Positions 46,512 to 54,503 of a stretch of 64,000 nucleotides of DNA are shown here, piece after piece. The position numbers and the translations under genes were made by a program. The stretch is taken from assembly GCA_030065125.1 (NCBI GenBank), contig JASJDM010000020.1, forward strand, positions 92,415 to 156,414, in the 5' to 3' direction. The notes under the pieces were generated by a model. That model ran no database searches. It saw nothing but the letters and a program-made list of their open reading frames with translations, and was not told the DNA's origin. The stretch is from Lysobacterales bacterium. Lineage in GTDB: Bacteria; Pseudomonadota; Gammaproteobacteria; Xanthomonadales; SZUA-38. Positions within the stretch are counted from its first letter, which is position 1, and every line of letters starts with the position of its first letter.

Positions 46512-47114
46512 TCAGGCGGTTCTACCGGTTGAGTTGACCACGGCCAGGCCTGCCGTCGATTCGGCGGTTGGGCCGGCAGTCAAGGCAGTGGTCGATCCGG
46601 GAATCGGTATGAACTGGCAGTCAGTGGAGACCTGCTGACGTGCTTTTTCCACTGTCCTGAACAGCAAGGTCAGCTTGACCGTCACCCTCAGTTCGGTGGT
46701 TTTGAGGGGGTCCAGCAGGTAATTGAAGGGCGCCAGCGTTTGCACCGCCTGGATTGACGGCTTGTCCAGCGAATTGACCAGAAACAACGCGGGAACCGGG
46801 GCCTGCAGACACCTTCGTACCACTTCGGCCGGGTCCCACGGCCGGGGGCCGTCAAGGCAATCGGTGAGATCCACCAACAGGAGGTCCTCATCACCTTTCT
46901 CCAACCAGGGCGAACAGCCGTTCCAGCAGGTTTCTGTTACCCGGTAACCCTGAGCACGCAGCACGGGCTTGATTCGCCCCGGACGGGTCGAAACCAGTCG
47001 TATGGTAGCGGCTCTGGGGTCGAGGCGGGGGACAAGGCCGTCATTGGCCGCTGGGCCCACCGGCTGAATTGTCTGGCATTGGATGGTTGGCAGTCCCTTG
47101 ACCGCTTGCAACAT
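46512..47114 (-). CDS. Degenerate receiver-like protein
   Basis: A 201-residue protein. Residues about 35-155 follow the response-regulator receiver pattern: ATIRLVSTRPGRIKPVLRAQ (beta1/alpha1), DLLLVDLTDCLDG (beta3 with an Asp), VPALFLVNSLDKPSIQAVQT (beta4), and APFNYLLDPLKTTELRVTVK (beta5), where the conserved Lys before Pro is Asp. The acidic pocket after beta1 is missing, so phosphorylation is doubtful. The tail is Thr/Ala-rich. GGAGG 9 bases before ATG 47114 sets the start, and a sigma-54 promoter sits just upstream. Together with the next gene it looks like FleQ split in two. Confidence 0.65.
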   Translation of the reverse strand: MLQAVKGLPTIQCQTIQPVGPAANDGLVPRLDPRAATIRLVSTRPGRIKPVLRAQGYRVTETCWNGCSPWLEKGDEDLLLVDLTDCLDGPRPWDPAEVVRRCLQAPVPALFLVNSLDKPSIQAVQTLAPFNYLLDPLKTTELRVTVKLTLLFRTVEKARQQVSTDCQFIPIPGSTTALTAGPTAESTAGLAVVNSTGRTA

Positions 47115-47164
47115 GACACGGACCCTCCATTTTTTCCGTGATTGCTTCCTTCGATGTATAGACA

Positions 47165-47180
47165 TGCAATGGCCGTGCCA
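47165..47180 (-). promoter_or_regulatory. Sigma-54 promoter of the receiver/AAA+ pair
   Basis: On the minus strand TGGCACG-GCCA-TTGCA matches the -24/-12 consensus TGGCACG-N4-TTGCW completely, with exactly 10 nt between GG and GC. Transcription would start near 47153, about 40 nt before ATG 47114. It overlaps the other possible start codon (47165), which supports the shorter gene. Confidence 0.85.
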
Positions 47181-47224
47181 TTTTGTTATCTAATTGTTTT
47201 ATAAGAATAAAAATGGAGGTGGAA

Positions 47225-47252
47225 TTTTTCGCCAAAAGAAAATGGCGAAAAA
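47225..47252. terminator. AT-rich inverted repeat after the propeller kinase gene
   Basis: TTTTTCGCCA (47225-47234) and TGGCGAAAAA (47243-47252) form a perfect 10-bp inverted repeat with an 8-nt loop, 22 bp past the kinase stop. On the minus strand it is flanked by U-rich sequence, so it may act as the kinase terminator; as DNA it could instead be an activator site for the nearby sigma-54 promoter. Confidence 0.45.
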
Positions 47253-47274
47253 CAAAAAAATATGGCTGATTTTT

Positions 47275-50200
47275 TCAGGCTTGTTGCGCTGTATTTTTTG
47301 GTGCCCGCCTGGCGGGGGCCGTGTTGCGGTCCATCAGGGGGAAGCGGATGGTAAAGCGAGTGCCGCCATTACTGGTCATGTCGATATGCCCGCCAAGCTG
47401 CTGGGTCAGGATGCAGACGATCTCCATGCCCATGGACTGCATGTCGCGGAAGTCTTTGCCTTCCGGAAAACCTGAACCGTTGTCCGCCACTTCGACAACG
47501 CAGTCGCCGCGATCACGCAGAGCACTGACTTTGACGTGGGGCGTGCCCTGGTGGTCCGCGAAGGCATGCTTCATGGCATTGGACACCAGTTCATTGACGA
47601 TCAGACCGCAGGGCACGGCGCTTTCGATGTCCAGCCCGATCTGGGCGGCATCGATATCTATCAGCACCGGGTCTCCATCGGTGTGGTAAATCCGATTGAG
47701 TTTACTGGTGAGCAGCTCCAGGTAGTCATTGAAATCGATTTCCAGGAGGTTCTCGGACTGGTACAGGCTTTCATGGATCAGCGCCATGGAGCGAATGCGG
47801 CTCTGGCTTTCTGTCAGCAGGGCAGTCAGCTCCGGCTGATCAAGACTTTCCGTCTGCAGGTGCAGCAGGCTTGAAATGACCTGCATATTGTTTTTCACCC
47901 GGTGGTGGACTTCCTTGAGCAACAGTTCTTTTTCGTGCAGGGATACGCGAAGCTGGTGTTCGGTCTGCTCGTGCTCGGTGATTTCCTGCTCCAGCTCCTG
48001 GGTACGTTTGTGGACCTGCATTTCCAGGCGGTCACGGTAGCGTTTCAGTTCCCGCTCGGATTTTTTCTGTTCGGTGACGTCCCGGGCGATCGCGATGATG
48101 GCACCCGCCTTTTGGCCGTCTTCCAGGTCAACGCCGGTCAGGGTGACGTCCATGTACTGAGGTTCCGGCAGCCCGGTTCGTTCCACCGTGGTCTGCCATT
48201 GGCCCTGCTCGCTGACGTCACTGAGCGCCTGCCGGGACTCGTCGTTGGACTGGAACAGCCACAGCTTGGGTTCACCCTCGTGGTGAAGCATTCTTTCGTA
48301 GGTGCGGTTGCGGTACACCACGTCCAGGGTCGGGTCCAGGATGGCAACCGAATCCGATGCTTCGTCCAGGCAGTGCAGGTACATCTGCAGCCGCTCGTTG
48401 GCCTCCTGCTCGGACTGGGCCCGGGTCCGGCTGACCACCAGCCGGTGGACTATCACTACGATGATCACTGCCAATAATCCGTACAGCAGGTAGGCCCACC
48501 AGGTTCTCCAGGGTGGCGGATTGACCACGATGGACAGCGCCAGCTCCTGGTCACTCCAGAGGCCGTCGTTGTTGCTGGCCTGCACCCGCAACACATAGTC
48601 GCTGCCCGGTGCCAGGTTGGTGTAGTTGGCCCGATTGGACGTGCCGGCATCGTTCCAGTTGTCCTCCAGGCCCTCCATGCGGTAGCGGTAGCGGTTGGCC
48701 GCCGGATTGGTGAAATCCAGGGCCGCAAACTCGAAACCGACCACAAAGTCCGAATGATCCAGGGTAATGGAGCGCAGTTTGCTGGGCGCCGTGTCCAGCC
48801 GGACTCGCTCATTGAATTTCCAGAAAGATGTCAGCACCACGCTGGGCTTATACGAATTGGAGGACCAGAACAGATCCCTGGGGTCGAACCGGTTGAAGCC
48901 GCGATTACCGCCAAAATAGAGGGTCCCGTCAGGGGCCTTGAAATAGGCGCCCGAGTTGAAGTCGTTACCCTGCAATCCGTGGGTGACGCCAAAATTCCGA
49001 ATGCGGGCGCCCGTGGGATCCACCGCGCTGAGCCCCTTGTTGGTAGAGACCCAGAGCATGCCGCTGTCGTCGCGAACAATGCCCATGATGGCGTTGCTGG
49101 GCAGTCCGGACTGGCGACCGAAGGTCTCCACCCGGACGCGGCCATTACGAAGCTCCGCCAGTGACAGCCGCTGCAGTCCGCGGTCCCGGGTGCCCAGCCA
49201 GGCAAAACCCTCGGAAAAGGCGATGGTCACCACTGCGTTACTGGGAAGGCCGCCGGTTTCGGTCGGTGCTGCGGTGATTCTGCTGAAGGTGCTGGCTGAC
49301 GGATCAAGAATGCTGACGCCGCCGTCGTGGGTACCGAACCAGATGTGACCGTTGTCCGGGTTTTCCGCAACGGCCACCACGCGATCGCTGCTGAGAGACT
49401 GCGGGTTTTCGGGAGCAGATCGGAAGCGCGTGAATGAGCCATCTTCGTTCAGGCGATTGACGCCGCCGCCAAAGGTGGTCGCCCAAAGTCTGCTCCGGCT
49501 GTCCATCAGCAGCGCGGTGATGGCGTTTGCACTGATGGATACGGGATTGTCAGGGTCATGCTGGAACCGCTGGAACGACTGGCTCGAAATATCGAACCGG
49601 TTCAGACCACCGGCCACGGTCCCCAGCCAAAGGGTGTTGGCGTCTTCGACGGCCAGCGAGGTCACGCGGTTATCGGACAGCTGGTCTGCCTGTGGACCCG
49701 ACTGGTAGACGCTGAACTCCTGCTGACCCGGGGCCAGGTGGTTCAGGCCGCCGCCCCAGGTTGCCACCCAGACGTCACCGTTGCCGGATTCGGCGAAAGC
49801 CGTGATCACGTTGTCGCTGAGTGAGCCGGGCGCATCGGCCTGGCGAACGAAATGTTCGACTGAGCCAATGCGCGCATTCCAGGTGTTGGCCCCCGAGTAG
49901 GTGCCCACCCACAAAACGCCGCCGCGGTCCTGCATGAGAGCGGTGACCCGGTCGTCCGACAGCGAGGTGCTGACGCCAGCTTCTGACGGGTAATGCAGGA
50001 AGCCGCGCCGGTCAGGGTCCCAAACGTCCAGTCCGCTGTTGGTGCCGACCCAGATACGGCCATCCACGTCCTGGATGATGGCCAGCACGCGGTCGGACGC
50101 CAGACTGAAATAATCCTCTGGATCATGTCTCAGCCGCAGGGTTGCCCGCTTGTACGGGTTGACCACGGACACCCCGGCGTCATAAGTGCCGGCCCAGACG

Positions 50201-50937
50201 GTGCCGTCTGGTGCTGGAAACAGTACGCGAACCCGGTCCTGGCTGAGCGTCTGGGGATCGTTGGGGTTGTGGCGATAAGATTCGAAGGTCTGGGACTGCT
50301 CGTCCCAGAGGCTCAGGCCACCACCGTCGGTGGCAATCCAGACCCGGTTTTCGACGTCCGCCTTGATGTCGCGAATGGCGTCGGAACTCAGGGCACCGGG
50401 GTTCGACCCGTCCTGACGCAGGCGGCGCACCGTCTGATCTTCACCGGAGACCAGGACGATGCCCTCAGACTCCGTCCCGATCCAGAAATTGCGCTTGTCG
50501 TCCTGGAACAGCGCCTTGACCGATACGCCCTTGTCCAGCACCGGGCGGGCCGGGTTGGGGCCGTAGTATCGAACGAAAGACTCACGGGCTGGGTCGAAGC
50601 GCGCCATGCCGCCCTGGGTGGCGACCCAGACGGTGCCCTGGTCATCGGCAAACACGTCGTTGACCCAGTCGTGGGGCAGGGAGCCTGGATCATTGGGGTC
50701 GTTGAGGAATACCTGGAACGAGCGGCCGTCATACCGGTTCAATCCCTCCTGGGTGCCGATCCAGATGAACCCCTCGGAATCCTGGGCGATGATGGTCACC
50801 GTTTCCTGGGACAGGCCCTGCTCAACGCTCAGCCGCGTGAACACCGGGTTGTCCCGGGCGACCGCCGATCCGGTACAGGCCAGGGCAGCGACGAGCGCTG
50901 CCAGCAAGGTCACGATTCCGCGGGCCATGGAACTCAA
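47275..50937 (-). CDS. Two-component-propeller sensor histidine kinase (HisKA_2)
   Basis: An inner-membrane sensor of 1220 residues. A signal peptide (about 1-28) leads into about 14 periplasmic Reg_prop repeats that form two seven-bladed propellers (e.g. DSEGFIWIGTQEGLNRYDGR), then a Y_Y_Y domain (about 735-800), one membrane helix (WWAYLLYGLLAVIIVVIVHR), a PAS domain (about 850-970), a HisKA_2 phosphotransfer segment (LLLKEVHHRVKNNMQVISSL) and an ATPase domain (VADNGSGFPEG). This layout is known in Bacteroidetes for sensing polysaccharide breakdown products. TTG 50937 is favoured: AGGAG lies 6 bases upstream and it overlaps the upstream stop (TTGA); ATG 50928 is the alternative. Confidence 0.93.
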   Translation of the reverse strand: MSSMARGIVTLLAALVAALACTGSAVARDNPVFTRLSVEQGLSQETVTIIAQDSEGFIWIGTQEGLNRYDGRSFQVFLNDPNDPGSLPHDWVNDVFADDQGTVWVATQGGMARFDPARESFVRYYGPNPARPVLDKGVSVKALFQDDKRNFWIGTESEGIVLVSGEDQTVRRLRQDGSNPGALSSDAIRDIKADVENRVWIATDGGGLSLWDEQSQTFESYRHNPNDPQTLSQDRVRVLFPAPDGTVWAGTYDAGVSVVNPYKRATLRLRHDPEDYFSLASDRVLAIIQDVDGRIWVGTNSGLDVWDPDRRGFLHYPSEAGVSTSLSDDRVTALMQDRGGVLWVGTYSGANTWNARIGSVEHFVRQADAPGSLSDNVITAFAESGNGDVWVATWGGGLNHLAPGQQEFSVYQSGPQADQLSDNRVTSLAVEDANTLWLGTVAGGLNRFDISSQSFQRFQHDPDNPVSISANAITALLMDSRSRLWATTFGGGVNRLNEDGSFTRFRSAPENPQSLSSDRVVAVAENPDNGHIWFGTHDGGVSILDPSASTFSRITAAPTETGGLPSNAVVTIAFSEGFAWLGTRDRGLQRLSLAELRNGRVRVETFGRQSGLPSNAIMGIVRDDSGMLWVSTNKGLSAVDPTGARIRNFGVTHGLQGNDFNSGAYFKAPDGTLYFGGNRGFNRFDPRDLFWSSNSYKPSVVLTSFWKFNERVRLDTAPSKLRSITLDHSDFVVGFEFAALDFTNPAANRYRYRMEGLEDNWNDAGTSNRANYTNLAPGSDYVLRVQASNNDGLWSDQELALSIVVNPPPWRTWWAYLLYGLLAVIIVVIVHRLVVSRTRAQSEQEANERLQMYLHCLDEASDSVAILDPTLDVVYRNRTYERMLHHEGEPKLWLFQSNDESRQALSDVSEQGQWQTTVERTGLPEPQYMDVTLTGVDLEDGQKAGAIIAIARDVTEQKKSERELKRYRDRLEMQVHKRTQELEQEITEHEQTEHQLRVSLHEKELLLKEVHHRVKNNMQVISSLLHLQTESLDQPELTALLTESQSRIRSMALIHESLYQSENLLEIDFNDYLELLTSKLNRIYHTDGDPVLIDIDAAQIGLDIESAVPCGLIVNELVSNAMKHAFADHQGTPHVKVSALRDRGDCVVEVADNGSGFPEGKDFRDMQSMGMEIVCILTQQLGGHIDMTSNGGTRFTIRFPLMDRNTAPARRAPKNTAQQA

Positions 50938-53900
50938 CTCTGGCTCCTGATGTTTTCCAGTTCCGACCGGACTTCTTCCAGGCTGACCGGGCCGGGAACA
51001 CGATCGCTCTGATCGATCTGGATGGCGCCGGTGGCCTCCAGCGCTTTCGGGTCGTCCAGGATGCGCTTCAGGTCACCTCGGGAGATACCCTGTCGTCCGG
51101 AGCTGATAGTGACGCAGTGTCCACCACCGGCCTGCTTGCTGAGGGACGCCGCGCGCTCGGCGATGGCCAGTACCTGTTCCCAGGTGTAAAGGTGAGGTTG
51201 CAGGGTCGAAAACGGATAAAATGCCAATCCACAGCTTGCCGTGACGTGCTGTACCGGGCTGTTGGCCGGGCGATGGTCCACCTCTGCGATTCGCCGCAGG
51301 GCACGTTCCGCGATCTTGCTGATGGCGCCGGTCTGGCTGGTCTCACCGATCATCAGGAACTGGTCGCCTCCCCAGCGAGCCGCCAGGTCCGCGCCTCGGC
51401 AGATACCCTTCAGGCACTGACCCGTGGCGCGCAGTACCTCATCCCCGAAATCAGAACCGAATTCCTCGTTGATTTCCCGGAACCGGTCCAGGTCAACCAG
51501 CAGCATGAACAGGCGCGGCCCGTTCTGCTGGATCGAGGACAGCGGCAGTTTCTCCAGGCGCCGATCCAGCGTGCCGGTGGTGCGCTGCATGAATTCCCCG
51601 ACGAACACGCGGTTATTCAGGCCCGTCAGGGTGTCGGTGATGGACGACTCTTCCAGTTTCGCGTTCAGCGCCCGCAGGTCGATGTTCCGCTGTTCCAGTT
51701 CATCAGACCTTGCTGCCAGTTGCTCGGTGCGCTGGTCGACCTCCTTTTCCAGCAGCTGTGCGCGCCGGGCCTCCATGCGCAATCGTCTTCGGTGCAAACC
51801 GAATGAGGCGAAGGCCAGCAGCACCAGTATTGCGATGTAACCGGCCATGGCCATGCGTGTCAGATACCACGGCGGCAGCACCTGTACCGGGAGATTCACG
51901 CCGGTGTCGCTCCAGTTGCCGGACGCGCCGGCGGCCCGCACCATGAACTGATAGTCGCCAGCCGGGAGGTTGGTGTATGAGGCCCGACGAATAGTGGCCG
52001 ATCGAATCCACGACTGGTCGTATCCCTGCAGCATGTACTCGTAGGTCACGCCTTCGGGGGTGGCGTAATCCAGACCGGCAAACTCAAAGGTGACCAGGTA
52101 GTCCTGGGCCGAGAGCACCAGTTCGGACAACTCGTGGATGCTGGCCGGCTCGGTCACCGGCTCGTTGACCTTATAGATGTTGGTCAGCAGTACCGGCGGC
52201 GAGTAATCCTTGATGCGGACCTCGGACGGAAAAAAGCTGTTGAAGCCGTTGGAGCCGCCAAACACCAGTTCACCCCGGCGGGTCTTCATGAAGGCATTGG
52301 CGTTGAACTCATAGCCCTGCAGCCCGTGGTGCACATCGTAGTGGGAGATCCGGCTGTTGCTGCGATTCAGGCGGGCGATGCCGCGGTTTGAGCTCATCCA
52401 GATATTGCCCTGCTCATCGGACAGCACGCCATAGACCACCAGGCTGCGCATGCCCTGGTTGCGGCCAAAGCGTTTGAATTTCGGCAGCTCCGAGCCTCTT
52501 TCGTTCTGGGGAAGCATACTGAGGCCGCCACCCTGGGTGCCGAACCACAGGTTGCCGCTTGCGTCCTCGTGAATGGCCCAAATGGCATTGCTGCTGATCG
52601 AACTGCGATTGCCGGACTCCTGCACGTAGCGGACAAATCCCTCGCCAGCTGCATCCAGCCGGGCGACGCCAGCGCCAAAAGTCCCAACCCACACCTCGTC
52701 GTTCTGGGTGACGGCAACGGACACGACACGATCGGACGGCAAAGAACCGGCATCGTCTGGTGAGTGGCGATAGACCCTGAAATCATCTGACTCGGGCTGA
52801 TAGCGATGCAGGCCGCCGCCCCAGGTTGCGACCCACAGATTGCCGGCGGCGTATCGCAAATTGGTGATGCCGGGATTCTGCAGCGCGTTGGGGTCCTCCT
52901 TGTTGGCGTCGTAGTGGACCCACTCGCCGGTGCCTGTATCGACCCTGATGAGTCCCCGGGTCTGCGTTCCGATCCACACCTCACCGCCATCGCCCACCGC
53001 CACCGCAGTTGCCGGGTGGGCCTCCAGCAGGTCCGAATCCCGCAGGCCGAATCGATTGAAGTTGCCGGACTCACGCTCGTAGTAGTAGAGACCGTCATAG
53101 GTCCCCACCCACCAGTCGCCATTGGCCGCCTCGCTGAACGAAGCGATGGTGTCGTCCACCAGGCCGTTGTCCTCGCTGCTCTTGTACAGATTGAACGCCA
53201 CCGTCTGGTAGTTCCAGATGTTGACGCCGGCGTAGGTGCCGACCCACAGCACGTCGCCCGAGTCCTGGATGATGGAGATAACGCGGTTGCTGCTGAGGCT
53301 CTTTGGATCGATGATGTCGTTGACATATCGCACGAAAGTGTCGCTCTCCGGTCGATACTCGTGCAGGCCATTGTCTGCGGCGACCCACAGCACGCCGCGA
53401 TGGTCCTGCAGGATGTCCCGGTAGATCACGTCGTCGATCAGGCCGGTATCAGCAGCGATGTTCACCTCGTCAACCAGGCCGCTGCCGGGCGTGTTGTATC
53501 GGGTGAAACGGCTGGTGCGGGGATTGAACCGGTTGACGCCGCCGTCGTAGGTGCCGATCCAGATCATCCCGTCATTGGCTTCAAACAGGCTGCGCAGCCG
53601 GTTGGTGCTGACGGTATTGGGGTTGTCGGCATCGTGCCGGTAGTGGCTGAAGCTGCGCCGCGCCGGGTCAAGCTGACTCAGGCCGCCGCCGTCCGTGGCG
53701 ATCCACATGAGTCCCCGCCGGTCCTGCAGGATGGCCCTGACCTTGTTGCTGGTGAGCCCCCGTTCCGGATCCTCGGTGAAATTGGAGAAGAAACCAGATT
53801 CCGGGTTGTAGGAACTCAGCCCGCTGTCAGTGCCCAGCCAGATCCAGCCGTCGCTGTCCTCGAAGATGGCCCGGACCTCGTCGCCCGCCAGGCTCCGAGG

Positions 53901-54305
53901 GTTTTCCGGGTCATGCCGGAAGTGTTCAAAATCTCCGGAGATCGGATCGTAGCGATTCAATCCGCCGCCATCGGTGCCCACCCACAGGTTGCCTTTGCTG
54001 TCCTCCATGACCGTCCACACCCAGTCATGGGACAGGCTGCCCGTGTCTTCAGGGTCGTGCAGGAAAGCGGTGATGTCGTAGCCGTCGTAGCGGTTGAGGC
54101 CTTCCTGGGTCGCCATCCAGATCATGCCGTCGCTGTCCTGGATGATGTCGTAGACCGACTCCTGGGTCAGGCCGTCCTCCAGGCCCAGGTGCTCAAACCG
54201 GATGTTCTGCTGCAGCTCAACGGCGCCCGTGACCGAAACGGCCAGGCATGCCAACAAACCTATCCACCCTAGGTTTCGCCTCTGGACGCGATGTGCTGCT
54301 GTCAT
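50934..54305 (-). CDS. Two-component-propeller sensor with GGDEF-like domain
   Basis: A paralogous membrane sensor of 1123 residues. A signal peptide (about 1-28) is followed by about 14 Reg_prop repeats (DSDGMIWMATQEGLNRYDGY and so on), a Y_Y_Y domain (about 730-795), one helix (MAMAGYIAILVLLAFASFGL), a coiled coil (about 830-880) and a GGDEF-type domain (ITDTLTGLNNRVFVGEFM ... VDLDRFREINEEFGSDFGDE). The signature reads GGDQF: Gln replaces the Glu of GG[D/E]EF, so diguanylate cyclase activity is uncertain. It is the first gene of a pair with the propeller kinase, overlapping it by 4 bp. The signal sensed is unknown but is probably related to that of the kinase. Confidence 0.92.
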   Translation of the reverse strand: MTAAHRVQRRNLGWIGLLACLAVSVTGAVELQQNIRFEHLGLEDGLTQESVYDIIQDSDGMIWMATQEGLNRYDGYDITAFLHDPEDTGSLSHDWVWTVMEDSKGNLWVGTDGGGLNRYDPISGDFEHFRHDPENPRSLAGDEVRAIFEDSDGWIWLGTDSGLSSYNPESGFFSNFTEDPERGLTSNKVRAILQDRRGLMWIATDGGGLSQLDPARRSFSHYRHDADNPNTVSTNRLRSLFEANDGMIWIGTYDGGVNRFNPRTSRFTRYNTPGSGLVDEVNIAADTGLIDDVIYRDILQDHRGVLWVAADNGLHEYRPESDTFVRYVNDIIDPKSLSSNRVISIIQDSGDVLWVGTYAGVNIWNYQTVAFNLYKSSEDNGLVDDTIASFSEAANGDWWVGTYDGLYYYERESGNFNRFGLRDSDLLEAHPATAVAVGDGGEVWIGTQTRGLIRVDTGTGEWVHYDANKEDPNALQNPGITNLRYAAGNLWVATWGGGLHRYQPESDDFRVYRHSPDDAGSLPSDRVVSVAVTQNDEVWVGTFGAGVARLDAAGEGFVRYVQESGNRSSISSNAIWAIHEDASGNLWFGTQGGGLSMLPQNERGSELPKFKRFGRNQGMRSLVVYGVLSDEQGNIWMSSNRGIARLNRSNSRISHYDVHHGLQGYEFNANAFMKTRRGELVFGGSNGFNSFFPSEVRIKDYSPPVLLTNIYKVNEPVTEPASIHELSELVLSAQDYLVTFEFAGLDYATPEGVTYEYMLQGYDQSWIRSATIRRASYTNLPAGDYQFMVRAAGASGNWSDTGVNLPVQVLPPWYLTRMAMAGYIAILVLLAFASFGLHRRRLRMEARRAQLLEKEVDQRTEQLAARSDELEQRNIDLRALNAKLEESSITDTLTGLNNRVFVGEFMQRTTGTLDRRLEKLPLSSIQQNGPRLFMLLVDLDRFREINEEFGSDFGDEVLRATGQCLKGICRGADLAARWGGDQFLMIGETSQTGAISKIAERALRRIAEVDHRPANSPVQHVTASCGLAFYPFSTLQPHLYTWEQVLAIAERAASLSKQAGGGHCVTISSGRQGISRGDLKRILDDPKALEATGAIQIDQSDRVPGPVSLEEVRSELENIRSQS

Positions 54306-54503
54306 TCTTTTTACCCGAATGGTTCTGCCCTCGAGTGCGTATTATCGCATCAGGATTTTGGATTGGACATTCTGTTTACAAAGGTTTTAAACCATATTTT
54401 TCGGATTGGCGGTAATATCATGAAAAAAATGGTGCACTGAAAAAAATGGCGTCCAAAAAAGTTTCAAGAATCACCAATTCAATATCGGCCGGAGGCTATT
54501 GAA
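54306..54503. promoter_or_regulatory. Divergent promoter region, propeller genes / sigma-54 regulator
   Basis: A 198-bp AT-rich gap. For the minus-strand sensors GATAAT (in GATGCGATAATACGC, near 54338-54352) is a fair -10. Two copies of GAAAAAAATGG lie near 54422-54448. GGAGG precedes ATG 54504. No GG-N10-GC sigma-54 pair was found. Confidence 0.4.

Noticed and set aside
51350..51378. Calling the GGDEF protein an active diguanylate cyclase
   Set aside because: The signature is GGDQF, so activity cannot be asserted from sequence.
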